64,000 nt of DNA, taken from CAJBVW01 sp964457335 (GTDB lineage Bacteria; Myxococcota_A; UBA796; SXON01). Location: contig CAYWGD010000013.1 in the NCBI GenBank assembly GCA_964457335.1, positions 1 through 64,000 on the forward strand. Reading direction: 5' to 3'. Below, piece by piece: positions 9,131 to 17,948 of this stretch; position 1 is the first letter of the stretch; each line of letters starts with the position of its first letter. The notes beneath the pieces are model-generated. The model saw only the letters and a program-made list of their open reading frames with translations. It searched no databases and had not been told where the DNA came from. The position numbers were made by a program, and so were the translations under genes.

Positions 9131-9218
9131 GGCGCGGCGCGCGTAAGTCCACCGAAACTTGACGGGAAGGACATCCGAATGCCGTGCTCGAGGCATGCGG
9201 ATCCTCGTCCCGATCGCC

Positions 9219-9224
9219 TACACT
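9219..9224 (+). promoter_or_regulatory. Candidate -10 box for the gene at 9247
   Basis: TACACT lies 22 nt before the ATG at 9247, with GGAG between the two at a spacing suitable for translation. No -35 was recognised. Confidence 0.3.
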
Positions 9225-9246
9225 GCGGCGGTCCCCGGAGTCGTCC

Positions 9247-10455
9247 ATGCTCCTCGCCCTCCTCGCGTCCTGCGGGTCCCCGGAGATCGCCCTCGGGCCC
9301 GAGGCTCCGTCCGACCCCGTCCCCGTCAACGCGCCCGAGCAGACGCTCGCCGACTGGGTCGTCGACTGCAACGGCGGCGGCGACTTCACGACCATCGCCG
9401 ACGCGATCGACGCCGCGTCCGACAACGAGTGGATCCTCGTCGAGCCGTGCACGTACGACGAGACCGTCAACTTCAACGGGAAGTCGGTCTGGATCAGCTC
9501 GTCCGCCGGGCCCGAGAGCACGATCATCGACGCCGGCGGCGACTACGGCGTGGTCGCCGCCCGGGGCGAGGGCGACGGCGCGGCGCTCGTGGGCTTCACG
9601 ATCGAGAACGCCGGCGCGTCCTACGGGGCGGTGTACGCCTCGCTCGCCGCGCTGCGGCTCGAGGATGTGGTCATCTCCGGCGCGCGCGGCGGCTACTTCG
9701 TGATCTACGGGGCCTCGGCCGACCTCGAGATGGTGGACGTGAGCATCGAGGACTCGTCCGCCTCCTACTACACGATCTACATGGCGCGCGGCGCCTTCGT
9801 CATCGACGGCCTCACGGCCGCCTGCACCGGCAACTCCTACGCCTTCCACGCCGGGCACGGCTCGTTCTTCGTGGACCACAGCGAGCTCAACTGCCGCACC
9901 GGCTACGCGCTCTACAACGAGAACTCGGTGGGCCGCGTCCACCGGTCCACGCTCGTCGGCGGCGTGTACGCGAGCACCGACGAGGACCACTACGAGGACA
10001 CCAACCGGTTCGAGAACACGGTGGTGCGCGGGAACATCTCGCAGACCTACGGGACGTTGATCTTCCGCAACTCGATCCTCGACGGCGGGAGCATCACCGG
10101 CCTGGACATCTTCGACCTGGAGCTCCAGGCGAGCGTGTTCATGAACACCCGCTGCGCGTTCACCAGCACCTGGAGCGGCGAGGACACCACCGTCGAGCCC
10201 GAGCTCGAGGTGGAGCACAACGACTTCTTCGGGCTCGCGACCGAGGGGTGTGACGGCACCCAGTACTCGGGCTCCAACGGCAACATCGCCGCGGACCCCG
10301 AGTTCACCGACGCCGAGGGCGGGGACTACAGCACCAGCTCCTCCTCGCCGCTCGTCGACGCGGGCCTCCCGGACGACGAGTACGACGATCCCGACGGGTC
10401 CCCCAACGACATCGGCCTGTACGGCGGGCCGCGCAGCATCGGAGGTGGGTGGTGA
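9247..10455 (+). CDS. Right-handed parallel beta-helix lipoprotein
   Basis: This is a 402-aa predicted lipoprotein (signal MLLALLASC, lipobox LASC). After a short Pro-rich linker it begins with VVDCNGGGDFTTIADAID, the opening strand of pectate-lyase/pectinesterase-like beta helices, and then shows repeated short strands and turns. It ends with a YDDPDG..NDIGLYGGP motif found at the C-terminus of many such proteins. No catalytic residues of pectinesterase could be assigned, so a binding or structural surface role is more likely. I prefer the ATG at 9247, which puts the lipobox at the N-terminus, over the in-frame codon at 9184. The 3' end contains the GGAGG for the next gene, and the stop overlaps that gene's ATG (TGATG). 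Confidence 0.8.
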   Translation: MLLALLASCGSPEIALGPEAPSDPVPVNAPEQTLADWVVDCNGGGDFTTIADAIDAASDNEWILVEPCTYDETVNFNGKSVWISSSAGPESTIIDAGGDYGVVAARGEGDGAALVGFTIENAGASYGAVYASLAALRLEDVVISGARGGYFVIYGASADLEMVDVSIEDSSASYYTIYMARGAFVIDGLTAACTGNSYAFHAGHGSFFVDHSELNCRTGYALYNENSVGRVHRSTLVGGVYASTDEDHYEDTNRFENTVVRGNISQTYGTLIFRNSILDGGSITGLDIFDLELQASVFMNTRCAFTSTWSGEDTTVEPELEVEHNDFFGLATEGCDGTQYSGSNGNIAADPEFTDAEGGDYSTSSSSPLVDAGLPDDEYDDPDGSPNDIGLYGGPRSIGGGW

Positions 10456-11720
10456 TGCGCCTCTGGATCCTCGCCGCGCTCTTCGCGCTCGGCTGCCAGG
10501 ACACCAAGATCGACATCGGCGGTGACACCGCGGGGGAGGTCGACGCCGACACCGACACGGACACCGACACCGACGCGGACACCGACACCGACACGGACAC
10601 CGACACCGGCTTCCGCCTCCCCGACATCACCGTCGATTGCGAGGGCGGCGCCGACTTCACGGAGATCCAACCCGCCATCGAGGCCTCCGTGAGCGGAGAC
10701 CGCATCGGGGTGATGCCCTGCGAGTACGACGAGCGGCTCGACTTCCTCGGCAAGACCATCGAGGTGTACGGCATCGAGGGGAGCGCCGTCACCATCCTCG
10801 ACGCGGACCGGGGCGGCACCGCGGTCAACATCGAGACCGGCGAGGGCGGCGGGACCCGCTTCGCGGGCTTCACCATCGAGGACGGCTACGACGAGTTCGA
10901 CGGCGCCGCGATCGAGGTGGTGCACTCCGCGCTGGAGCTCGAGGACATCGTCGTGACCGCCAGTGAAGGCAACTCGATGATCAGCATCGTGACCGGGTGG
11001 GTGGACGCCAAGGATGTCACCGTCTCCGGGAACACCGTCTACGAGGACGCGATCTGGGTCGACTCCGGCATCCTCGTGGCCGAGGGCCTCGACGTGGATT
11101 GTGACGGCGGCGAGACGGCCATCTGGCACCACGTGGCGCTCAACCTCGACTCCAGCACCATCGTGTGTGACAGCGGGTACGGCATCCACAACTACCACGG
11201 TACGACCATCATCCAACGGTCGTACATCTACGGCGGCATCGACGGGCTCTACTCCTACGACGAGGAGAGCACGCCCGAGACGCCGGACAGCCCGAGCGAA
11301 GAGAACTTCATCTACAACAGCGCGATCGGCGGCGGCAGCCGCGGCGCCAACATGCTGTACCAGTACGTGATCGTGGAGAACAGCGTGCTCTGGGGCGGGG
11401 ACGCCGCGCTCACCATGGTCGCGTGCAACGCCTCTTCCTACGCCATGAACAGCGTGTTCTACGGCGCCTCGTGCGGCGTCGAGAGCGACCAACCCTTCCA
11501 GCAGACCTACTCCGCGTTCTACGGCAACACCCAGAACGGGTGCGGCACGGTCGTGAACCCGGCGGTCTCGACGGACCCGCTGTTCACCGACTTCCCCGAC
11601 GACCTGACGCCGCGCGCCGGGAGCCCGCTGATCGACGCCGGGAACCCGGACGCCGCCTACGACGATCCCGACGGGACGCGGAACGACATCGGTCGATACG
11701 GCGGCTTCTTCGGCGAGTAG
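10455..11720 (+). CDS. Right-handed beta-helix lipoprotein with Asp/Thr repeat linker
   Basis: This 421-aa lipoprotein is paralogous in plan to its upstream neighbour. It has a signal and lipobox (MRLWILAALFALGC), a low-complexity Asp-Thr linker (about residues 30-52), then VDCEGGADFTEIQPAIE opening a beta helix, and a C-terminal YDDPDGTRNDIGRYGG motif. The ATG overlaps the upstream stop by one base, and GGAGG at 10441-10445 lies inside the upstream gene, so the two are co-translated. The acidic linker is typical of surface lipoproteins of this lineage and would hold the beta helix away from the outer membrane. The substrate is unknown. Confidence 0.8.
   Translation: MRLWILAALFALGCQDTKIDIGGDTAGEVDADTDTDTDTDADTDTDTDTDTGFRLPDITVDCEGGADFTEIQPAIEASVSGDRIGVMPCEYDERLDFLGKTIEVYGIEGSAVTILDADRGGTAVNIETGEGGGTRFAGFTIEDGYDEFDGAAIEVVHSALELEDIVVTASEGNSMISIVTGWVDAKDVTVSGNTVYEDAIWVDSGILVAEGLDVDCDGGETAIWHHVALNLDSSTIVCDSGYGIHNYHGTTIIQRSYIYGGIDGLYSYDEESTPETPDSPSEENFIYNSAIGGGSRGANMLYQYVIVENSVLWGGDAALTMVACNASSYAMNSVFYGASCGVESDQPFQQTYSAFYGNTQNGCGTVVNPAVSTDPLFTDFPDDLTPRAGSPLIDAGNPDAAYDDPDGTRNDIGRYGGFFGE
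10548..10606 (+). repeat. Hexanucleotide tandem repeat (GACACC/GACACG) coding an Asp-Thr linker
   Basis: About ten units of GAC-ACN with occasional GAC-GCG encode the Asp-Thr linker of the lipoprotein at 10455. The near-identical units make slippage and length variation likely. Confidence 0.8.
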
Positions 11721-11782
11721 CCCGCGGACCGCGCCCGCAGTCGAGAGGGGGCGGGAAGCGCTGACCTCGGGACAAATCGAGC

Positions 11783-14446
11783 ATGTTGGCAGCAGAGAGG
11801 ATCGCGCCCGAACCGGACCCGACGCCCGCCCCCGGGGCCGGGCGCCGGTTCGCGGGCACCGCGCTCGCGCTCGTCCTCCTCCCGATCGTGGTGGAGGCCG
11901 CGGCGCTCGATCCGCGCGTCCTCGTGGAGTACCGGGCGCCGCTGTTCGCCGCGTTGCGGCTGGCGATGTCCAACGCGCTCCCCTACCTCGTGGTCGCGGC
12001 CTCCACCGGCGCGCTGGCGCTGGTGCTCGGCGGGCGCTCCGAGGTCGCGCCGGGCCGGGCCTCCGCGGGCCTGTTCGCCCTCGCGGCGGCGGTCGCCGCG
12101 CTCGCGGCGAGCACCACCCCGTCCTTCCACGAGGCCCTGCTCGCGGGTGACGTGCGGGTGGACGGGCCCTGCGCGCGTGTCGGCGGGCCGCTGTCGAGCT
12201 GCGTCGATCTCGAGCCCGCGCCGCTCGAGGAGGCCGGCGAGCTCGCCCGGATCCTCGTCCCGGGGCGGGAGGCGCCGTGGGAGGCCACCGTGCGCTGGGT
12301 CGGCGCGCGGACCGGGGACGCCGTCGCGGCGGGGACACGGGTGGAGCTCGTGGCCGGCGGCACGGCGGTCGACGTGACCGACGAGCTGCGCGCGGTGCCC
12401 CCCGGCGGGGCGGCGGTCTTCCAGCACACCGTGCGGCTCGGGCCCGACACCGGAAAGGTCCGGCTCCGCCTCGCGGACGACCCGCTGCCCCCCGCGGTCT
12501 TCTTCGACGCGCGGCGCTCGCTCGAGCCCGCGGGTCTGGCCGTGGAGGCCGGCGGCGGCACCCGGGCGTGGCGCGCCGGGCCGGCGACCGGGCCCGCCGC
12601 GCTCCCGGTCCCGACGCTGCGGATCGAGGGGGAGCACGTCGAGGGCGGGCACGCCGTGGTGGTGCTCTCCGGCGAGGCCTGGGGGGTGCACGACCTCGGC
12701 GCGTTGCGGGCCGCGCGGGGGGAGATCGAGCTGCTCCTGGCCGGCGACCCGCGGTGGCGGGTGCGGCTCGTCGGCGACGGCGTGGAGAGCGCGTCGGTGC
12801 CGCTCTCGTCGCTCGCCCGGACGGAGGACGGGATCGTCCGCTACGGCCTGCCGCTCGACCAGCTCGACTTCGGGGCGGTGTCGCCGCGGCTCGTGGTGGG
12901 CGTGGCGCTCGTGTACGACGGCCCGCCGGGGTCCTTCGCGCTCGACATCGCGAGCGCGCGGGCGGCGCTCGGCGGGTCCCGGCGCAGCGGGTACGCGCTC
13001 GGCACGCTCGCGGCGCTGGATCCCGGCGCCCCGCCGGCCGAGGCGATGTTCGTCGTCGGGGAGCCCGCGGGGGACGGCCCGGCCCGCCACGGCGGCGCGT
13101 TGCGGCTCCTGGCCGCGGTCCTCTGCCTCGTCGGCGCGGTGGGCGTCGGCACGCTCCCGCGGGCGCTCCGGGCCCTGCCCGTGCGCGCGCCGGCGGCGCT
13201 GGCGGTCGGGCCGCTCCTGGCCGTCGGGCTCGAGCCCGTGGTGCGCGCGTTCGCCGCGCCGCGGCTGGAGCACCTGCCGCTCGCGCTGGGCGCGGCCGCC
13301 GTGGGGGCCGCCGTCGCGACGGTGGCCGGCGCGCGGGTGCGGGAGCGGGCGCCGCGGGCCGCGGTCGCGACGGATCCCCGGCTCGCGTCGGTGCAGGCCC
13401 TGATGGGCGTGGCGGCCTTCGGGGTCGTCGCCGCCCACGTCACCGCCGACGCCGCGGGGCAGCCGTGGGTCGCGCACCCGCCGGGCGATCGCGTGTTGCC
13501 GCTCGTCGTCCACGCCCTCGCGGCGGGCTTCGAGGCGCCCCTGTTCGTGCTGGCCGCGCTCTTCGTGGTGGCGCACCTCCGGCACGGCGCGGGGCGGGGG
13601 GCCGGCAGCACCATCGCGGCGGCCGCCCGGCGGCTCGTGCCGGCGTTGCTCTCCTGGTCCGTCGCCTACCTGCTGCTCCGCCACGGGAAGGCCGTGGCGT
13701 TCGGGTACGACATCGCGTACCGTCGGGAGCTGGCGCAGGGGGCCACCTGGCTGCGCGCGGCGCTGCTCGGCGGCGCCCAGTACCACCTGTACGCCCTCCC
13801 GACCCTGCTGGTGCTCGTCGCCGTGTCCCCCCTGTTCTCGCCCGCCGTCCGCCGCCCGGTCCTCGCGCTCGGCGCGCTCGTGACGCTCGCCGCGTGGCCG
13901 GCGCTCGACGCCTGGGTGTACGCGGACGTCGCCGCGCTGGAGGCGCGCACCTGGGCGCTCTGGGCAACGCGCGCGGTGGGTTTCGCCGGCTACGGGCTCG
14001 TGGCGTTCGCGCTCTACGGGCTCGCGGACCGGGCGCGGGGGCTGCTGCTCGCCGCGGCGACGCTCGTGGCGCTCGCCTCCGCCGTGCTGCTCGCGCAGGG
14101 CGCCTTCGTGGTGGCCGACGCGGGCGCCTGGCACGTCGCGTCGCGCGGCGCGTGGCTCGCGACCTGGCTCCTCCCCCCGGCGGTCTTCACGCTGTTTCTC
14201 GCCGCCGACCGCGAGTGGCCGGCGTGGCTGCGTCGGCTCGGCGCGCTCGCGCCCGGCGTCTACCTCGTGCACCCGGCGGTGCTCGACGGCTTCGAGATCC
14301 TCGAGCGCGGCGCGGGGCTCGGGCCCGCCGCCACGGTCGGCGCCAACTTCGTCGGCGTGTCCGTCGTGTCCGTGCTGCTTGTCGCGGTGCTGGCGCGCAT
14401 CCGTCCGCTGCGCTCCACCGTGCTGCTCGCGGGGGGCGCGCGATGA
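11783..14446 (+). CDS. Acyltransferase-3 family membrane protein with large N-terminal extracytoplasmic part
   Basis: This is an 887-aa polytopic protein. N-terminal helices (about 25-125) are followed by a soluble beta-rich region (about 130-430), a second group of helices from about 440, and a C-terminal acyltransferase-3 domain (about 530-880). In that domain AAHV stands near the expected catalytic His and the family-like LVHPAVLD motif lies near the end. Such proteins O-acylate extracellular polysaccharides. It is the first gene of a four-gene operon and overlaps the synthase gene by 4 bp (ATGA), so it probably acylates the product of that synthase. The fused beta-rich N-terminal part is unusual for the family, and I do not recognise it. 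Confidence 0.7.
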   Translation: MLAAERIAPEPDPTPAPGAGRRFAGTALALVLLPIVVEAAALDPRVLVEYRAPLFAALRLAMSNALPYLVVAASTGALALVLGGRSEVAPGRASAGLFALAAAVAALAASTTPSFHEALLAGDVRVDGPCARVGGPLSSCVDLEPAPLEEAGELARILVPGREAPWEATVRWVGARTGDAVAAGTRVELVAGGTAVDVTDELRAVPPGGAAVFQHTVRLGPDTGKVRLRLADDPLPPAVFFDARRSLEPAGLAVEAGGGTRAWRAGPATGPAALPVPTLRIEGEHVEGGHAVVVLSGEAWGVHDLGALRAARGEIELLLAGDPRWRVRLVGDGVESASVPLSSLARTEDGIVRYGLPLDQLDFGAVSPRLVVGVALVYDGPPGSFALDIASARAALGGSRRSGYALGTLAALDPGAPPAEAMFVVGEPAGDGPARHGGALRLLAAVLCLVGAVGVGTLPRALRALPVRAPAALAVGPLLAVGLEPVVRAFAAPRLEHLPLALGAAAVGAAVATVAGARVRERAPRAAVATDPRLASVQALMGVAAFGVVAAHVTADAAGQPWVAHPPGDRVLPLVVHALAAGFEAPLFVLAALFVVAHLRHGAGRGAGSTIAAAARRLVPALLSWSVAYLLLRHGKAVAFGYDIAYRRELAQGATWLRAALLGGAQYHLYALPTLLVLVAVSPLFSPAVRRPVLALGALVTLAAWPALDAWVYADVAALEARTWALWATRAVGFAGYGLVAFALYGLADRARGLLLAAATLVALASAVLLAQGAFVVADAGAWHVASRGAWLATWLLPPAVFTLFLAADREWPAWLRRLGALAPGVYLVHPAVLDGFEILERGAGLGPAATVGANFVGVSVVSVLLVAVLARIRPLRSTVLLAGGAR

Positions 14447-16290
14447 CCTGGAAGCGCGCGCTCGTCGGGCTCCACGCGGCCCTCGCCCTGCCCTACCTCG
14501 CGTGGCGCGCGGGCTCGACGATGAACGCCGAGCACCCCGTCTACGCCGCGGTCTTCTTCGTGGCCGAGGTCTTCTGCGTCCTGTCGTCGCTGGTGTTCTA
14601 CCAGCTCGTGTCGGGACGGGCGGAGAACCCCGAGCCCCCGCCGGCGCGCCGCCCGCCGAGCCTCGACGTCTTCATCTGCACGTACAACGAGGACCTCGAG
14701 CTCATCCGGACCACGGCGGTGGCCGCCCGCGACATGGACGGCCCGCACGCGACGTGGATCTGCGACGACGGCCGCCGGCCCGCGGTCGAGGCGCTCGCGC
14801 GCGAGATCGGCGTCGGCTACCGCACCCGGCCGTCGAACGAGCACTTCAAGGCCGGCAACCTGAACGCGGCGCTCGTCGGGACGCACGGCGAGCTCGTGCT
14901 CGTCCTCGACGCGGACCACGTGCCCCGTCGGCAGATGGCGACGCGGCTCGCGGCGTTCTTCGCCGATCCGGACGTGGCGCTCGTCCAGACGCCCCAGGTC
15001 TACTACAACATCGACAGCTACCAGCACCACGTCTCGACGCGCGCCCGCCGGCTCTGGCACGAGGCGACGGTGTTCCACCACATGATGCAGCCGGGCGCGG
15101 CGCGGTGGAACGCGGCGTTCTTCGTCGGCACCGGCGCGATGCTCCGCCGCTCGGCGCTGGAGAAGGTGGGCGGGTTCGCGACGGGCAGCATCACCGAGGA
15201 CATCGACACCTCGATGCGCCTCCACGACGCCGGCTACAAGTCCGTGTACGTCGACGAGGCCCTCGGCTACCTCCTCGCGCCCGACACCCCGCTCGCCTAC
15301 GCCGGCCAGCGCCTGCGCTGGGCCCAGGGCGCGATGCAGATCCTCCGTCGCGACGGCCCGAGCCTGCGCCCGAACCTCACGTTCGCGCAGCGGGTGACCT
15401 ACCTCAACTCGCTCGCCGGCTACCTGGCCGCCTGGCAGCACCTGCTCTTCTACGTGGCCCCGGGCATCTTCCTCGCGACCGGCATCACGCCCATCGCGGT
15501 CGACCCCGCCGTCGGCTTCCCGATCTTCGTGGCGCGCATCGTCTTCGACCTCGGCGTCTACCTCCTGCTCGGGGCGCCGCACGCCCGCCTGTTCCTCGGT
15601 GAGTGCTACAAGATGCTCACCGTCGCGATCTTCCTGCGGGCGAGCGCCACGTTGCTCGCGCCGAAGGGGCTCAGCTTCCGCGTCACGCCGAAGGGCCGGC
15701 ACGCGGGCCTGCCGCTGGAGATCGTGCTCCCGGCGGCCGCTCTCTTCGTGTTCAACCTGACCGCCGTGGGCATCGGCCTGTTCCGGCTGGTCCGCGGCGA
15801 CCCGTACCCGGGCGCGCTGGTGCTCACGACCTTCTTCGCCGCCCAGTTCGGCATCGCGAGCGCGCTGGCGCTCGCCCACGCCTGGGAGCGGCGCGGCGCC
15901 CACGAGCACTTCGCCTTCCCGGTCTCCCTCCCCGCGGGCGAGGGGCTCGTGGTGCGGCGGCTGAACCACGAGATCGCCTACGCCGTCACCACGCGCGACC
16001 TGCGTGTCGGCGCCGAGGTCACCCTCGACCTCGGCCTCGGCCTCCGCCACCCCGTCCCTGCGCGCGTCGTGGCCACCGAGCCCGCCCGCGAGGGCACCGT
16101 CGCCAAGCTGGAGCTGGCGCCGATCGCGCCGCTCGATCGCGACGCGCTCGACCGCTACTTCTTCAACGTGGCGCTCCCCGGCTTCCTGAGCGGGCTGCGC
16201 GACGCCCCCGTGGGCCCGCCGCCCGACCCGGTCGACGCCGACGTGACCCCCACCGGCGAGCTCCTCGCCGTCCGGAGCGGAATCCTCTGA
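14443..16290 (+). CDS. BcsA-like processive family-2 glycosyltransferase
   Basis: This 615-aa inner-membrane synthase polymerises an exopolysaccharide from a nucleotide sugar. Two N-terminal helices precede the GT-A domain. The active-site set is complete: ICTYNED, D108-D109 in ICDDG, D156-A-D158, T251-E252-D253 and Q289-x-x-R292-W293. FVGTGAMLRRSAL corresponds to the acceptor-site region of cellulose synthases. Membrane helices follow (about 330-480), then a C-terminal beta domain (about 490-580). That domain sits where BcsA has PilZ but shows no clear RxxxR, so c-di-GMP control is doubtful. No BcsB is encoded nearby. The product could be cellulose or another beta-glucan. Confidence 0.85.
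   Translation: MTWKRALVGLHAALALPYLAWRAGSTMNAEHPVYAAVFFVAEVFCVLSSLVFYQLVSGRAENPEPPPARRPPSLDVFICTYNEDLELIRTTAVAARDMDGPHATWICDDGRRPAVEALAREIGVGYRTRPSNEHFKAGNLNAALVGTHGELVLVLDADHVPRRQMATRLAAFFADPDVALVQTPQVYYNIDSYQHHVSTRARRLWHEATVFHHMMQPGAARWNAAFFVGTGAMLRRSALEKVGGFATGSITEDIDTSMRLHDAGYKSVYVDEALGYLLAPDTPLAYAGQRLRWAQGAMQILRRDGPSLRPNLTFAQRVTYLNSLAGYLAAWQHLLFYVAPGIFLATGITPIAVDPAVGFPIFVARIVFDLGVYLLLGAPHARLFLGECYKMLTVAIFLRASATLLAPKGLSFRVTPKGRHAGLPLEIVLPAAALFVFNLTAVGIGLFRLVRGDPYPGALVLTTFFAAQFGIASALALAHAWERRGAHEHFAFPVSLPAGEGLVVRRLNHEIAYAVTTRDLRVGAEVTLDLGLGLRHPVPARVVATEPAREGTVAKLELAPIAPLDRDALDRYFFNVALPGFLSGLRDAPVGPPPDPVDADVTPTGELLAVRSGIL
16274..16289 (+). promoter_or_regulatory. Shine-Dalgarno and CTG start at the synthase/hydrolase junction
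   Basis: GGAG at 16274-16277 stands 9 nt before CTG at 16287. The CTG overlaps the TGA of the upstream gene (CTGA), in the same geometry as the ATGA and TTGA junctions of this operon. The first in-frame GTG is 63 nt further in and would cut away the basic segment before the membrane helix. Confidence 0.5.
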
Positions 16291-17948
16291 GCGCCGCCAC
16301 CCCGATCGGACTCCCGACCCGCGCGCGGCGCATCCGGCGCCTGGGCGTCGTGCTGGCCGCGCTCGGCGTGTACGTCGGGCTCATCTTCGCGCTCGCGTGG
16401 CGCTACGCCCTGTTGCCCGAGACCACCCGCGGCGCCCGCGTCGAGGTGCGCGACGGCTGGCTCTACCGCGACGGCGAGAAGCTCCTCCTCAAGGCGGTCG
16501 GCTACGACCCGGCCCGCCCCGGCGAGCTGCCCTGGGCGCGCGAGCGCTCCCGCGCGCTCCTCGACGACGACTTCGCGCGCATCCGCGCCGCGGGCTTCAA
16601 CACCATCCGCACGTGGGAGCCGCTCACCCGCGAGGACCTCTCGACCGCCCGGCGGCACGGCCTCGCGGTCATCCAGGGGATCTGGATCGACCCGGAGGGG
16701 GACTTCGCCGACCCCGCCTTCCGCCGCGCCTCCGTCGAGCGCGTGGCCGAGGTGGCGCGCTCCGTCCAGGGGCACCCCGCGACGGTCGCCTGGCTGGTGA
16801 TGAACGAGCCGCGCCCCGCCACCGTCCTCGCGCAGGGCCTGGAGCCGACGCGGACGCTCCTGCGGGAGCTCGCCGAGGCGGTGCGCGCGAGCGACCCGGG
16901 CGTGCCGATCGGCTTCGCGAGCTGGCCGGGCCTCGAGATGCTCGACGAGCCCTCGCTCGACTTCGTGGCCGCCAACCTATACCCGTTCCGGCCGGGGCGG
17001 CTCCTGGAGAGCGTCGGCTACGCCGGGATGGTCCGGCTCTGGAAGCAGGAGATCGCGGGCGAGCGCCCGCTCCTCGTGACCGAGTACGGGCTGTCCGTCG
17101 CACCCGGCCTCCCGGAGCCCGACGCCCCGGGCGGCGCCACCGAGGAGGAACAGGAAACGCGGCTCCCCCGGCTGGCGGACGACGTGTCGCGCGCCGGCGC
17201 GGCCGGCGGGGCGGTGTTCATGTGGATCGACGGCTGGTGGAAGAACGCGGAGGAGCCCGGTGACGAGCAGACCCACGATCCGAACGACGGCGAGGAGTGG
17301 TTCGGGCTGGTCGCCATGGACGCGCTGACCGACGACGCCGGGCGCGCGCGACCCGCGCTCCAGGCGATGCGGACGTTCAACCGCGCGGTGCTCACCCTCC
17401 CCACGGACGGCCCGGTGGCGACGCGCGAGATCGAGATCGAGGCGCACGTCGAGGAGGCGGGCCCGCTCCGGGTCGAGGCCTCCATGAACGGCGGCCCGGC
17501 CGTGCTCGTGCCCACCGTGCGCGAAGGGCCCTGGGTCCGCGGGCGCATGGGGCTCCTCGCGTCGGCGACGGGCCCGCAGCGGGTGACCATCACGATCGCC
17601 GGCCCGGACGGCCTCGCGGCGCGCTTCGAGCGCGTGCTCGTGCCCGCGGGCGAGGGGCCGACCGTCGAGTTGACGGCAACCGGGGAGGGCGAGGGGCGCC
17701 AGGTGACCGCGCGCGTGCGGGACGGCGCCGGGCAGCCGGCCGTGGGTGTGCCCGTGCGCCTTGCCTTCTCCGAGCCGACCCGTCGCTTCGACCGCGCCGT
17801 CGAGCTCGTCACCGACGCGGCCGGCGAGGCCCGCGTGGAGGTCTACGTGCCCGCGGACGTGGTCCTGCTCGGCACCGCCGCGATCCGGGAGGGCGAGGAC
17901 CCGCCGATCGCGCTCGACACCATCCTGCTCGGCCTGGAGGGCCGTTGA
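16287..17948 (+). CDS. Clan GH-A glycoside hydrolase, membrane-anchored
   Basis: This is a 553-aa protein with a basic N-terminus and a single membrane helix (about 20-42). A TIM-barrel follows (about 50-370) whose catalytic pair is visible: acid/base E174 in VMNEP and nucleophile E266 in LLVTEYG. The start of the barrel (DGEKLLLKAVGY) resembles GH2/GH5-type enzymes. The C-terminus (about 385-553) contains Ig-like beta domains, one with the TDAAGEARVEV pattern of Big_1 folds. It probably trims or edits the polymer made by the adjacent synthase on the outer face of the inner membrane, as BcsZ does for cellulose. The start is most likely the CTG in the CTGA overlap. GTG at 16350 is the alternative. 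Confidence 0.75.
   Translation: MSAATPIGLPTRARRIRRLGVVLAALGVYVGLIFALAWRYALLPETTRGARVEVRDGWLYRDGEKLLLKAVGYDPARPGELPWARERSRALLDDDFARIRAAGFNTIRTWEPLTREDLSTARRHGLAVIQGIWIDPEGDFADPAFRRASVERVAEVARSVQGHPATVAWLVMNEPRPATVLAQGLEPTRTLLRELAEAVRASDPGVPIGFASWPGLEMLDEPSLDFVAANLYPFRPGRLLESVGYAGMVRLWKQEIAGERPLLVTEYGLSVAPGLPEPDAPGGATEEEQETRLPRLADDVSRAGAAGGAVFMWIDGWWKNAEEPGDEQTHDPNDGEEWFGLVAMDALTDDAGRARPALQAMRTFNRAVLTLPTDGPVATREIEIEAHVEEAGPLRVEASMNGGPAVLVPTVREGPWVRGRMGLLASATGPQRVTITIAGPDGLAARFERVLVPAGEGPTVELTATGEGEGRQVTARVRDGAGQPAVGVPVRLAFSEPTRRFDRAVELVTDAAGEARVEVYVPADVVLLGTAAIREGEDPPIALDTILLGLEGR

Noticed and set aside
6970..10218. 1082-aa minus-strand frame over the peptidoglycan-binding gene
   Set aside because: The opposite strand has a clear family protein with Shine-Dalgarno. 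This frame has only Arg/Gly-rich filler.
16000..16200. C-terminal PilZ domain controlling the synthase by c-di-GMP
   Set aside because: A beta domain is present where PilZ would be, but I cannot find RxxxR or a clear DxSxxG, so c-di-GMP control is not claimed.
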